Shown: positions 22,101 through 33,345 of the stretch, one piece after another | How positions within the stretch are numbered: the stretch's first letter is position 1 | How the letters are laid out: each line of letters begins with the position of its first letter | Origin: Sodiomyces alkalinus F11 | Taxonomy: Eukaryota; Ascomycota; Sordariomycetes; Glomerellales; Plectosphaerellaceae | Assembly (NCBI RefSeq): GCF_003711515.1 | Contig: NW_021167081.1 | Span: forward strand, 3,094,483 to 3,158,482 | Direction of reading: 5' to 3' | Length of the DNA: 64,000 bases | The notes under the pieces: generated by a model | Told to the model about the DNA's origin: nothing | The model's input: the letters and a program-made list of their open reading frames with translations, nothing else | Database searches by the model: none | Translations under genes and position numbers: made by a program

Positions 22101-22840
22101 ATAGGGTTTAGTCCCTTTTTCTTAGAATATAGCTACCACGTTAATCCGATCTAGATAACCGAGGAGCCCTTTTCGGAACCTAAAGTATCAGTGGCCTACG
22201 ACCTACTACGCTGCTATAGGAAACGACCGAGTTCGCTTAGGCCGTGATTATATCGATATAGCTTAGAAATAAGGAGTCTACTAACTAATATCGTATACCG
22301 GCTAAGCGTTTTAAGGTTAATACCTTAGTTTAGCTATCGTTAGCTAACTATTCGACTCCGCGACTATTATAAAAGCTTAACTAGCTGTATCGTAAATACC
22401 GAGTTATAAAGGTAATTAGCCTATACGTAGTTAAGCTCGCTGTGCTATCGTAGATCTACCCTTAATTCCACGTAGACTTATTATATCGCGCGGTCGATAA
22501 CCCCTTTCCGGGATAGGTAGTAGACGACCCTTAACCACCGCTTATTTAAGAAATAACCGATAGTAAAGAATAAGAAGTTAAGGAAATCCTCTACGCGAGG
22601 ATAAAAAGGTAAGGTAGGGGATTAAGACGTGAAGTATTAGCATAATAGGTAGGATACTATAAGCCTATATAGGAACCTCTAGAACTATTAGCGTAAACGC
22701 GGGCACTTAATAAGTTTAAAGGGAAATTCGGCTTAGTAGTAATAAATAATAGCCTATTAAATACCTTCGCGCTATCACGATACAGGAACCGATATATAAG
22801 CGATCGTATCGCGATAATTAAAAAGGCGTAAAAATCGGAT
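19190..22840 (+). pseudogene. Element A pol: PR-RT-RNase H-IN-chromodomain
   Basis: Domains in order: protease (LIDTNYDYYTAIS, from LIDTG-type active site, about 19,215; later VPGLN.DVFLGKPW); RT with TVHVDDILVY at 20,311-20,340; the end of RNase H with YWIGKDNAITDALSR at about 21,071-21,115; integrase HHCC then core (SIDCIIDLLLASKKKARYL, RLIVSD, RLLLIV.LALNNRESS) at about 21,430-22,130; and a C-terminal chromodomain (VKEILYARIKR.GRGL..., VGYYKPT.EP) at about 22,575-22,690. The chromodomain places it among fungal chromoviruses that target heterochromatin. The consensus Tyr of YVDD reads His in this copy. Confidence 0.88.
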
Positions 22841-23376
22841 TTAGTTTAGGCCGGATAGGCCTCATGCCCTAGCTATATTTAATATAAGCCTAGATTAATA
22901 TCCTCGGCCTTAAAATCGTTATCCTTAGGATTATCGACTTCCGTAAAAGTCTTACCCTTATCGCCCCGCTATAGGTCGGAGTCCGTCTCCTTAACCTTAT
23001 CATCGTCTTCGTCGTCGCCGTTATCGGGGATTATAATCGCGCTAGCGATAGTCGTACTTATAGGCGTAAAAGCCTGCTTATACTCCGCGTATTATTAGAA
23101 TTCGGAGATTATAACGTTAGCGTGCTTAAGTATAAGTATCTCCCTAAATAGCCGAGTATACTCTCTTAGCGCTATAAGACTAAGGCGTTTAAAGTCTTTA
23201 TCCGACAACGTTAACCCCGATAAAGGAGTAGGAGTAATAGGATAAGTATTCTCTTCCGCTACGATATTAAGAGGGACCGGGCCTAAAACTACTACCTTAC
23301 TTATAACCTTATAAGGAGGTGATAAGGCTAGCCGTTCCGCCCTAATAACGACCTCCTTTAAAGGGGATACGTCTAG
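22840..23376 (-). pseudogene. Element A antisense ORF, 3' part (left of element B)
   Basis: Minus-strand ORF lying between pol and the 3' LTR, opposite in direction to gag-pol. It includes a 90-codon stretch free of stops (23,364 to 23,095) with SPLKEVVIRAERLALSPPYK and ends in a strongly acidic segment (DNGDDEDDDKVKE, about 22,990-23,035). The frame is continuous with 31,885-32,620 if element B and one TCTAG copy are removed. Function unknown. No polymerase or nucleic-acid enzyme motif. Confidence 0.7.
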
Positions 23377-23674
23377 TATCAAGAAGGAGATACTAGTCTA
23401 CCCCAAAGGGATAAGGACCAGAGACAATAGGGAGTAACAGACAAGGATCGTAGTCTTATATAAGGGGTGGGCTAACTATAGGTTAACTAGTAGTCGATAG
23501 AAAGAGTATCTTAAAGCTAGGTGATAGTGTAGAGGAGAGATAATCGCTAACCCCTTCCTTCCGGAATAGCCCAGCTTTCCGTCTTATATAATAAATATCC
23601 ACTTATTAGTTAGCCGGTAGTCCACTGCTATATCCAGGTACCTCCTAAGTCTTCTTTATATCCTACACCTAATT
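23377..23674 (-). repeat. Element B 3' LTR
   Basis: 298-bp direct repeat of 31,587-31,884, with differences mostly of RIP type. The final base differs from the expected ...ACA end (reads ...ATT), probably mutation. Confidence 0.92.
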
Positions 23675-23692
23675 GGCTACCCCTTCCTGGAA
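23675..23692 (-). promoter_or_regulatory. Polypurine tract of element B
   Basis: The minus strand reads AGGAAGGGGTAGCC immediately inside the left LTR, the expected plus-strand DNA primer position for an element read on the minus strand. Confidence 0.65.
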
Positions 23693-24299
23693 TAAGGCCT
23701 ATCCTTAGGCTATAATTAGTTAGGGAGTAACCGTAGGGCGAGTAGTGATCGTCGGGTAAGACGAGGGTTAATAGTACTATCGGCGATATATAGGTTGGAG
23801 CTGAAGAAAATAAAGTAGCAGGCAATCTATCGTTAAGTAACGGTGGAGCTAAAATCTTAAAGGATATCCTAACCTCGAATAATAGGACTAAAGGATATTG
23901 TTAGGGGAGAAGAATAAAGAGAAAATTCCTTATAAAGTATACTATTGTAGGCATATATAAGGGCATAAAAGGACGTACTATGGATAGCTAACCGTTAGTT
24001 AGACGGTGGTTTACAGAAATTCTTTATAAAGACATAAGTCTATAAGGGATATATACTTATAAAAAGACAGGCACAAAGTAAAAGTTTATAGTAGCTATTT
24101 ATCCATTATTAGACAGCCGCAGTGTTATTAAACGGCCGATATCTTCCCGTTTATTAAACACGTTCGTATGATTTATTCCATAAATAGGAAAATACGTCAC
24201 CGGTAATAAAGGCGTACCTGCCTTTTCGTACGTGAATAGTAATAACGGCAGGTACAATAAGTGGGGCCTCCCTATTATATAGAGGATCTTTTCGGCTAT

Positions 24300-24540
24300 A
24301 GGCCTTTGTTCCTTTTCTTCTTTTTTTTTTTTCCTCTTTTTAGGCTCCCTAAGGAGGTTATGAGTATCCCCGTTTATAATTTTCGGATTTCCCCTAAAGC
24401 CATAAAGGGCGTCGCCGTACAGGGGAGGTAGCGGTTTAGCAGAAGATTAACGGGTGGCTAACGTGTATACAGTTTTTCTTTTAGCACATAGAATCCGTTT
24501 TTTTTTTCACGAGTTTCCCGTCGGTATATATAATTTACAA
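24300..24540 (+). promoter_or_regulatory. Pyrimidine-rich leader upstream of the element B antisense ORF
   Basis: Two long CT/T tracts (about 24,306-24,344 and 24,474-24,508) and a TATATAAT-like site (about 24,526) precede the plus-strand antisense ORF. CT-rich tracts are common in fungal promoters and 5' leaders. Promoter activity is inferred. Confidence 0.4.
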
Positions 24541-26050
24541 TTCAACTTCGAAGGAGAGTAATAGCTAGGCAGCGGTTAGATAAAAACTAATATAGAACAG
24601 ATTAATATAGAAGAATTATAGTCGAGTAGAAATTTACCGAACATATAAGTATTTCCAGATTAATAGTAGGGTATAGGTAATAGCTAATTAGCAGTAGGAC
24701 AACTATACCTCCTAAGGGAAGTGGTAGTAGTAGCGCAGTAAAGACGTCTAAGAAGCCTCGGGCTAAAAAGATTAGCACTACGGTAACCTAACAGGACACC
24801 AGCGGTAAGGCGTCGGGTACGGGGAACAATAACACGTCCGCTCCCTCGACTCCTATCGGTGGAGGAACTCCTGCTATTTAGCAGCAGACCAGTCATAGAG
24901 GTGATAATAGTAGTAATAGTGATACCGATAATTTAAACAGTGTTAATATAAATAGCAATAATAGGACGACAGATACTAGTAGTAGCGGGGTAGCTAGGAT
25001 ATAATTCTTTCCCTATTCCTTACGTCCGATACGTTAGACGTATAATAAAGTGGAATCCCAGTAGTAGTCAAATTCCCTCGTGCAGTTATAGTAATTATAA
25101 GTATAGTGATTTAGTAGGAGAATAACAGTGAATTAGCTACTAACTGGTCTCGTAGCGGCCTCTCTTAAGTGCACGTATTATATATCGCAGGGTTCTAAGC
25201 CTTATATTAAGGTATATCCAGCGGAATAGTAGTAGTATACCTGCTAACCCTTAATAGATACCTTATATATAGTTAGACAAGGTTATACGTCTTCGTGATA
25301 TAATTAAATAACACTAATACAAGGCAGATATAAGCCTAAAGGTATATACCCGCGGGTCGGCTATTAGGTAATAATTTCTAGAAATGGAATAGAGCGAGTT
25401 ATAGTATTTATAGCGTTTAGATAAGCGTGTATTAAACTATAAGAAAATATAGTTATTAGGTTAAAAGCGCCCTACTACTAAGCTCGAGGAGGAGCGTTAG
25501 GAGTAAGTCCAGCGGTAGTTAATTACGGCTAAGCGGTAGGCCAGTAGTAGCGTAGCGGCTGCTAATATATTACGGTAACTTATAGTGCTATAAGAAAAAC
25601 GAAATAAATATTCCAGTACTTAAGCGTCTTTCGTTTGGTCGCTTCGGGACGGTTAGAGAGCTCTGGCTAATAAGATCCTTATAGGTTAACTGGTGATTAG
25701 CTTATAGGGATAAAGGTAATAATTATATAGGAGGTTAGGAATTAACTAAAAGAGTTAAGCAATTAAGCGATTAATAGGGGAACCACTATTATTACTCCAG
25801 TACCGGTGCTACCTCCTCCTCCAGTAAATAATGCCTATAGCGATATTATAGATAAGGAGGATAATAAGGGAGTCCTTACTAATAACTAATAGGTGGGCAG
25901 CTCCCCTTCTACTCCTAAGTTATAAACTATTACTAATTAGTTATCGTAAGGGTAGGTATTATAATTTCGACGATATTATAGATTAAGGGATAACCCGTAG
26001 TTAGTTAGGGTTAGGTTTATTGGGTTTAGACTAATAAACAGTACCAGGTT
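24541..26050 (+). pseudogene. Element B antisense ORF
   Basis: Plus-strand ORF opposite to gag-pol. The N-terminal part (about 24,700-25,000) is basic then Ser/Thr/Asn-rich: KTSKKPRAKKISTT, NNNTSAPSTPIGGGTPAI, NSVNINSNNRTTDTSSSG. After an apparent frame change near 25,020-25,200 it reads as a charged probable coiled coil (LDKVIRLRDIIK, SELQYLQRLDKRVLNYKKI-type segments, about 25,270-25,620; some Q are TAG/TAA here). No catalytic motif. Architecture (disordered N-terminus then coiled coil) resembles the antisense ORFs of elements C and F. Endpoints approximate. Confidence 0.6.
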
Positions 26051-26299
26051 TAGACTAGAACGTGAATATCATCGCTAGGTTTAGACTGGCTACGAAAATA
26101 ATATAGCGTTTGGGTTTAGACTATTAGCCAGCGAAGGAACGACTAGGACTTAGCGGTTATATATATTTTGCTTTAATTCAAAGTCCGCGAATAGGCGGCT
26201 AGAGATTATTAGCTGCAAAGCAGTAATATAAAGGGATATAATTAATTTAGTAAAATAGTAATATTACTATATAGCTAATAACTATAAATTAGCGGTTAT

Positions 26300-29200
26300 C
26301 TGATTGGAGAGGTACTCCGTAACTAAATCTTTATAGAGATATAACTTAGGTTCCTAAGTATTTTCCTGTATAGAATAACCTTCCCACTTAATAAGAAATT
26401 CGCGGCAGCGGCGCTTAGGATTCTAGCGTATACCCAAAATCCTTTTAACCTTAAACTTATCCTCCTCTTCCCCTTTAATATCTAATAGCGGCTTAGTCGG
26501 GGCTCCTCGGCTATCTTAGTTAAATGGTTTAAGTAACCTAATAGGAAAAACGTTATAAATCCGGAGATACTTAGGAAGGTCGACCTTATAGGCTAACCGG
26601 TAGTCACCTATCAACTTAATAATCTTAAAAGGCCCGATATATTTATACGATAATTTTCGACTTAGGCGTGTAGTTTTTATGTTTTTAGTAGCTACTAAGA
26701 CCTTATCGTATAAATAAAACTCCTTTAGTGTGCGTTTACAGTTATAATAGTTAGTTATTACCCGATTACTAAGTAATAGTTATTTATAAATTAAAGTATA
26801 GTTAAGAGAAACTTATTTTGCCCTCTTTTCTGCTAACGTAGAGGGCCGTTTAACATATAGTATAGGAGTATAGGGACTACGCGGGTTATAACCTGTTAGG
26901 GCTTTAGCTGGTGCATAACGAGTAGCGGAATACTAAGACGTGTTATATATAAATTCGGCAAGGTCTAAAAGGTTAACCTAATTATCTTATTACTCTATAG
27001 CGTAGGATCGAAGGTAATACTTAAGAATTTAATTAATACGTTCGGTTTAACTATTAGTCTACAGGTAGTATATAGTGGAAAGACGGCGTTTAACTTATAA
27101 TAAGCCGCATAGCGTGCGCTAAAAAGCACTCGTAAAAAGATTTCTATAGTCGGAAATAATACCGCCGGGCAGACTATACACCTTAAAGACGTGGTGCTAT
27201 AAGGTAGTCGCTAATCACTTAGCTATAAGCTTACTGGAGGTGGGAACAGAAAGGGAATATTTAGTTAGTCTGCAGATAACCATAAAAATAGCGTCCTTTT
27301 ATTTACCCCCCGGCCACTTAATAGGTGGTAGGGCGGTGATAAAATCTATAGAAATCTACTGGAATAGTTAGGTTAGAATAGGTAATAGGGCTAGTTCGCT
27401 ATAAGGAGTATAAGTACGAGATTTAGTGCGTTAGCAGAGAGGGCAGCTAGGTACCTACTAGCGGATATCCGTTAATATTCCGGGCTAGTAAAAAGATTAT
27501 GAAATTCGTTTTAATATCTTTAGAATACCCTGGTAACCTGCGGTTAGGTCGTTATAGTATAGTTAAAGGATAGTTAATTAAAGTCCGGAAGATCGAGGGA
27601 TATAGACCTTACCACGGAAACGAATAAGACCGTCGGTACCACGGGTCTATAAGCTAGGCTCCTGCTAATTAGCTATTAACTATCTACCGGAAGTAAGAAA
27701 ATTATCCTCTTATTAAGCTTAGTGAATATCGTGGAGAATATTAGGTAGCTATTATTTATCCGGTGCTCGGGCAGGGGCTACTCGAAATTTAGATATAAAA
27801 TTATCTAGCACCTTCTAAGTGGTAATAAGACGTTTATTAGAAGTAGGAAGATAGAGAGGATTCCGTAAGAGACCGTCGGCAGAGTTCTTATTACCCGTTT
27901 AGTAAATACTACGAATATTATAAATACCTAATTCGTTAAGCTAGCGTATAGATTTACTGCTAAGCTTAGGTTTATCTAATAGCGTCTAATAATTAAGGTG
28001 GTCCGTTAGGACGTTAATAGTGGAGGCGCTATAGAGTAAGTAATGACGATAATAGCGACACGCCTCTATAAAAGCTAAAAGCTTAGTATCCGGAGTAGTG
28101 TACTTTAATTTAGCGCCTTTAAGCTTACGTGGAAGGAAAGTAACTAAGCGCTAAACGCGGTCCTCCAGTTAACTTAAGACAGCACTAATAGTAAAATTAG
28201 AAGCATCAGTTTCAAGGCGTGTTAGTAATAAAGGGTCAAAATACCGTAAAACGGGTGTAGAAAGAAAAGTATCCTTAAGTTATTTAAAAGCACGATAAAA
28301 ATCTTTTAGTGGTTCGGCTAGTATATAGCCGCCGATCCGTAATTAGTCCGTGAATAGTCGTATAATTTTAGAGTAGTTATAAAAAAAACCCCGGTAAAAC
28401 CCCGTAAATCCTAAAAAGACTTGAATTTCGCGAATAGTTATAGGCCGTGGCTAATTAATAATCGTATCCACATAATCGGGGTCTATCTTAATACCCGCTA
28501 GGCTATAGCGGAACCCTAGGAAGTCTACTTTATCAATTGTAAATTTATATTTCTCTGTATTTACGTATAAGTCCTATTCGCGTAATCTGCATAGAACCTA
28601 CGTAATATACCGCCGGTGCTTAGTAAGGGAACGACTATAGATAAGGATATTATCTAAATAAACGATATAAATAGTATTAATAAGACCGGAGAGTGCCTAA
28701 TTAATATACCGTTAAAACGTAGCGGGGGTATTAGTAAGTCTAAAAGGTATAGTACGGTATTCGAAGTAACTATATTTCGTGCGAAAAGCCGTTTTCTATT
28801 CGTTACCTTCCTTAATTCGAAGTCGATAATAAGCATCCTTAAAGTCTAATTTGCTATAGATTTTTAATCTAATTAAACGGTCGAGTATCTCGCTAATTAA
28901 TAGTAGGGGAGTACAGTCCTTCCTAGTAATCTTATTAAGGGCGCGGTAGTCGATATATAAACGTAACTTACTATTATTCTTTAGAATAAATAAGACGGGG
29001 GCGCTAGCTGGACTACTAGAGAGTCGTATCCACTAATTACCTAAAGTATTAGTAAGATATTCGCGGAGGACTTATAGCTTAGTATCAGATAAAGAGTAAA
29101 TTAGTCTAAATAGTAGGCACTTATTATCCTCTAGTTAAATAGCATAATCCTATTATTAGTGACTAGGAAGTAACGCTGCTCGATCGATATCAAAAACATC

Positions 29201-29950
29201 TTTAAACTCGTGATAAATAGTAGGAATATTACGTAAATAAGGAGGAATATCAGAATTAACGGTTAGATTATTAGGCTCCTCCTATTAAGTAGCCGATAAT
29301 ATAACTCTACTAATCCGTGGTAAAGAAGAAAGATATTCGTTTACAGATAAAATAATAGCATAACGCGCGTTACGTTTAGCCGAACGAATCTACTTCGGTA
29401 TAGAGATAAGAGAAAAATAATCAGGGGATAAAGGGTAGATCCACTTATTAGTCCGCTAGTTAATAGCAGGGTTAACGGCGTGGAGCTAAGTGCCGCCTAG
29501 AATGATTTCGTATTTTATATTCGTGGTAATATTAATAATTCGAAATTCCTCCTTCTATAGTTTAGTAACCGATTAACTATCGGTCGCCTTAAAAAGTATA
29601 GTGGTAGTGCCGTAAGTCCGAATCTAAATATCGGCTCCACCTAAAGTCTAAGAGAGATTCTATACTAGGCTAGCCGCTAAGCCACTAATAGTTCCTAAAA
29701 GAGAATAGTCGATTAGACTGAATTCTGTACCACTATTAAGTAAAGCTAGGATCTTAATCTATTCTCTGCCTCGCCGTAGACTAACTTTAACCTCTATAGT
29801 GGAGCTAGTGGTGCTTAGCTGTAGTAGGGGTAGTTCCTAATCGTTATTGCCGTGTAACTCTATAACACGAGCAGGAATCGGAATAGTGTTAGAGCTAATA
29901 GTAGGAGAGGGTTTAGTTAAACTACTAGTAGTCTCCTATTAACGAGATAA
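26300..29950 (-). pseudogene. Element B pol: PR-RT-RNase H-IN-chromodomain
   Basis: Read right to left. Protease lies about 29,900-29,500. RT reads IVYLDNILIYS at 28,668-28,636 (YLDDIL with D to N by RIP), with the IDFELRKVTNRKRLFA stretch upstream of it (about 28,836-28,780). RNase H and integrase follow. A C-terminal chromodomain reads VKRILGIR.NPKRRCREFL then IKWEGYSI-like with .EPKLY at about 26,455-26,340. All are interrupted by TAA/TAG. Confidence 0.82.
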
Positions 29951-31200
29951 AAAAGAACGACTTTACGGGTAAGTATTAGCGTAATAGCCCTTCGCTCGAT
30001 ATTTAAAATAAGTGATCTTACTAATAGGACAACGAGTTAAAGATACAGAAGTAGGCTAAGTATTCTGCTATTAAGTAATAGTGGTGTTAGCGGTATCGTT
30101 ATAAGAACGTTTAGTTCCGCGGGAGTCGTTATTACGACCGCGACGTTAAGAACGGTTATTACGCGACTAGTAGTCAACTACGTATTTACCACTCTTGATA
30201 AGAACTGATTCGGCCTATCTAGCCGGTTAATCCAATTTACGATACGTTATAGGTAAGCCGCCTAGTATAATCCAAGGGCGTAAGTCGTTTTATAATTTTA
30301 TAATTATAGAAGTAACGCCGATAATTTCTGGCAGGGGAACAGGGAGCTTAGATTCAAGTAATCGCCACTTAGCTTTAAAATTATCGTAGGATTAACGGGG
30401 GCCCTGCCATAAGTTCTTATAGAATATACGTTAAACTGCCTGTAAAACTCGAGTATCGCTGTCTAGTATCTAATCGTGAAGCTAAGCTAAAAATTCGTCC
30501 TAAGTTAGCCCACCGTTAGGCCACCGGCGGTTAGCTTCTAAGTTATAGTCCTATCGTAGGGAGGGTGCGAGATACTATATAGCGAAAATAATACGGTTAG
30601 TGGTATCGTTAAGAGCAGGGTTAATAATACGAATCTGCTATATCTACGTAATAAACGATTTATATTAAGCCTACGAGGTAGCGGAGAAATAGGGGTTTAG
30701 TATATTAAGTTTCGAAAAAGCAGGGTTCTCCGAGGTAATCAGCTATAGAGTAGCAGCTATCTAGACTAGAATAGGTTAATAATTCTAAAAAGGTTAATAG
30801 GGCTATAAAGCCTAACTAGGCGCTATAGGTATATTAGGCGGGGGTATAACTGAATTGCTAGGAGTTAGGGGTAGAGGATATATATATATAGTCGCCTAAC
30901 TTAAATCGTTAGTATTATCCGTCTACTATTAAGCAGCGACTATATTATCGGTATATTACTACCGAATGTTCTATAACTACTCGTATAACTATCGTTAACG
31001 TTAGCGCTTTTATTTACGAGCCTGCTATTCTTATTTCTCTTATTTAAACTGTATATTCTCTTTAGCTAATAAATCTTCGTTCCCTAAGACTAGGTAATTA
31101 CGGTTTAACTAGTGATTAGGGTCGGGAATATAAAATTAGAGGTAAACGATTCTCTTAATCGTATTGATCTTCCGCACGTAGCTGCTTTAGGTTAATACCT
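29950..31200 (-). pseudogene. Element B gag
   Basis: The zinc knuckle at about 30,010-29,965 reads YFKYRAKGYYANTYP, fitting CxxCxxxGHxxxxC when Y is restored to C/H. The capsid region upstream (toward 31,200) is heavily mutated. Confidence 0.7.
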
Positions 31201-31586
31201 ATCGTAGTCTTATACGACGATAAGCTAGTCCGCGGTTAATCTATATCTATATCTATAGCACCGGATATATAAGGTAGAATCCGGGTAGTCTCCGAGACTA
31301 TAGGGCTAGGTGGAAAATTTAATTAAAACTCGGGTTAAAGACTAATACTACTATTTATACTGCTGATTATCTATGGCCGAGTAGTGCTATCGGTAGTAGG
31401 GTTACGGTTAGTTAGCTATTCGACCGCTAACGACGAAGATACTTAATTAGGCTAAGGATCGCTAACATAAATACAAATACTATCGCCGGACTAAGCCTCT
31501 AATAGCTAACCGTTAATCGACTATTAGGTCCTAGATATACCGAATCCTGCCTAACAGTCGCTATCCAACTTTTATAGCGATTATCT

Positions 31587-31884
31587 TATTAAGAAGGAGA
31601 TATTAGTCTACCCCGAAGGGATAAGGACCAGAGACGATAGGGAGTGACAGATAAGGATCGTAGTCTTATATAAGGGGTGGGCTAACTATAGGTTAACTAG
31701 TAGTCGATAGAAAGAGTATCTTAAAGGTAGGTGATAGTGTAGAGGAGGGATAATCGCTAACCCCTTCCTTCCGGAATAGTCCAGCTCTCCGTCTTATATA
31801 ATAAATATCCACTTATCAGTCAGCCGGTAGTCCACTACTATATCCAGGTACCTCCTAAGTCTTCCTTATATCCTACACCTGACA
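31587..31884 (-). repeat. Element B 5' LTR
   Basis: 298-bp partner of 23,377-23,674, followed by TSD TCTAG at 31,885. Retains CCTGACA at its end, inverted relative to the TGTCA start. Confidence 0.92.
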
Positions 31885-32620
31885 TCTAGTCCCGACGCTA
31901 TCTTTTTTACGACCTCCGAGGGAGGAGAAAAGACTAGTGTAACTACCTTACTAATAACCCCTATTACCGGAGGAAGTAAGGCTAGTTTAGCTACCTTATT
32001 AATAACCTTAGGAAGAGATAGCGAGGCTAATTACGGTGCTACCGCTTTTTAGACCTTTTAGGGAGGAGAAGGGGTTAACGCGATTACCGTGCCGGGAGCC
32101 TCCGCGGGATATATAGCTATAAGTGATATCGCCGTTATCGTTTCCTTAGCTATAAGGGTATCCTAGAATACCGTATAGGCGTTAAGATATAGTTCTTACT
32201 CCTAGAAAAGGAGTTAGCGATACTATCGTGACCTTTTAAGGGGGAGGACGTCTTATAGGGGCGTTCTCGTTATCGTCGCTAATAAGGGTAGCCGTCTTAA
32301 ATAACCTCTACGCGTAGCCTTTAAGGTGTGTTAGGAGAGGAGTATACCGGTATATTTTCGTAGAGTATACGTAGTATTTCTTCCCCCGACTAATCTAGCT
32401 ATACTAAAGACACTTATACTTCCTATTAGCGATATCGTATATATAAAGGAGGTATAGCTTAGTATAAACGCTACTAAGAGGGTACTTAGGAGGCCGACTA
32501 CCCGCCGACTTCTTCTTCTTACGCGGCGGAGAGGGCGATAACGCGAATTATTATATAGTTAGTATCGCCTTAAGACGTAAAAGTGTTATACCTATATTGT
32601 TATCGGCGGTACGCATATTA
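31885..32620 (-). pseudogene. Element A antisense ORF, 5' part (right of element B)
   Basis: Continuation of the minus-strand ORF of element A. A possible start is the ATG on the minus strand near 32,615 (MRTADNNIGITLLRL). The C-terminal half contains imperfect tandem repeats of about 22 residues built on a (L/S)PPxxVIxKVxxLxL pattern, e.g. LPKVINKVAKLALLPP and VVTLVFSPPSEVVKKIASG, which continue across the element B insertion as SPLKEVVIRAERLALSPP. The repeats suggest a structural or scaffold protein. Unknown function. Confidence 0.6.
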
Positions 32621-32850
32621 TTATTATTACCCCTATTATCGCTAGGGGCTAATACCGTCTATAAAAATAATATAAGTTAGTAAAGGGTTCTTAATAAAAA
32701 GATCGCGACTAAGAGATAGTTTACCTTAGACAGGGAACTCTTAAACTAGCCGATTATCACTATTATTATCTAAGGACGGGCGATATTAAAGGAATCATTT
32801 CTATAAGGAAGAATAAGCACGTATATAACCGCTATTACTATTATTATTAT

Positions 32851-32905
32851 TATTAAAGGTAAGGAGGGGAATAAAGGAAAAGAGGGCCTATAAGGAAAAT
32901 AGGGC
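32851..32905 (-). promoter_or_regulatory. Pyrimidine-rich leader upstream of the element A antisense ORF
   Basis: On the minus strand this segment is a C/T-rich tract about 230 bp upstream of the putative start. Comparable tracts precede the antisense ORFs of B, C and F. Role inferred. Confidence 0.35.
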
Positions 32906-33105
32906 CGATATATCTACGGATAGTATCTACGCGAGGGTAGCCTATATTACTATTTTGGGTATATAAATAAAGGTTAGCCGGCTAGCTAAGATTTCTTTAA
33001 TATTAAGGTAAGGGCGAGGTAAGATAAAAAGACACCACTATTTCTTTATTACCGTGATATAAGGGGGAGCCGAACCACCACGGTAACGCGCGGTCACGTA
33101 ACCCC

Positions 33106-33126
33106 GGAGGGAGAGGAGGGGGATAG
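33106..33126 (+). promoter_or_regulatory. Polypurine tract of element A
   Basis: GGAGGGAGAGGAGGGGGATA lies immediately before the right LTR, as expected for a plus-strand element. Confidence 0.8.
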
Positions 33127-33340
33127 TATTACGGGTTAACCCCGATGTAGAGGATCCGGCTATACTCCGGATCTTCCTGACTACGCGCTTAGTTAACGGA
33201 CCTATATCGCTAAGGCATCGCTACCTTATAGCTAGCCTAGCGCTATAGACTTTTCTCCTTTTCCTTCTTCCTCCTTTAGTTCTAGATAATCTATTATTAC
33301 GACCTTACTTAGTGCTACGACCTATAACTAGTCGTTTATA
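33127..33340 (+). repeat. Element A 3' LTR
   Basis: 214-bp partner of 17,607-17,820, followed directly by the TSD CTCCT. Confidence 0.93.
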
Positions 33341-33345
33341 CTCCT

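Larger units (their letters stand above)
23377..31884 (-). mobile_element. Element B: Ty3/gypsy chromovirus with antisense ORF, inserted in element A
   Basis: 298-bp LTRs at 23,377-23,674 and 31,587-31,884, starting TATCAAGAAGG/TATTAAGAAGG (from TGTCAAGAAGG) and ending CCTGACA in the right copy. The TSD is TCTAG (23,372-23,376 and 31,885-31,889). A purine-rich tract adjacent to the left LTR on the minus strand marks it as the 3' LTR, so the element reads right to left: gag (about 31,200-29,950), pol (29,950-26,300), then an antisense plus-strand ORF (24,540-26,050) before the 3' LTR. Length 8,508 bp. It interrupts the antisense ORF of element A. Confidence 0.93.
17607..33340 (+). mobile_element. 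Element A: Ty3/gypsy chromovirus with antisense ORF, nested host of element B
   Basis: The two 214-bp LTRs (17,607-17,820 and 33,127-33,340) are identical in length, start TATTACGGG (from TGTTACGGG) and end in TATA (from TACA). They are flanked by the 5-bp duplication CTCCT (17,602-17,606 and 33,341-33,345). Without element B the element is about 7.2 kb. The plus strand encodes gag with CCHC, protease, RT, RNase H, integrase and a chromodomain. An extra antisense ORF follows before the 3' LTR. All genes are destroyed by RIP. It is inserted into the 3' end of LINE3 ORF2. Confidence 0.92.

Noticed and set aside
24684..24896. 70-codon minus-strand ORF within element B
   Set aside because: Antisense to the low-complexity Ser/Thr/Asn-rich plus-strand ORF, whose composition is more protein-like.
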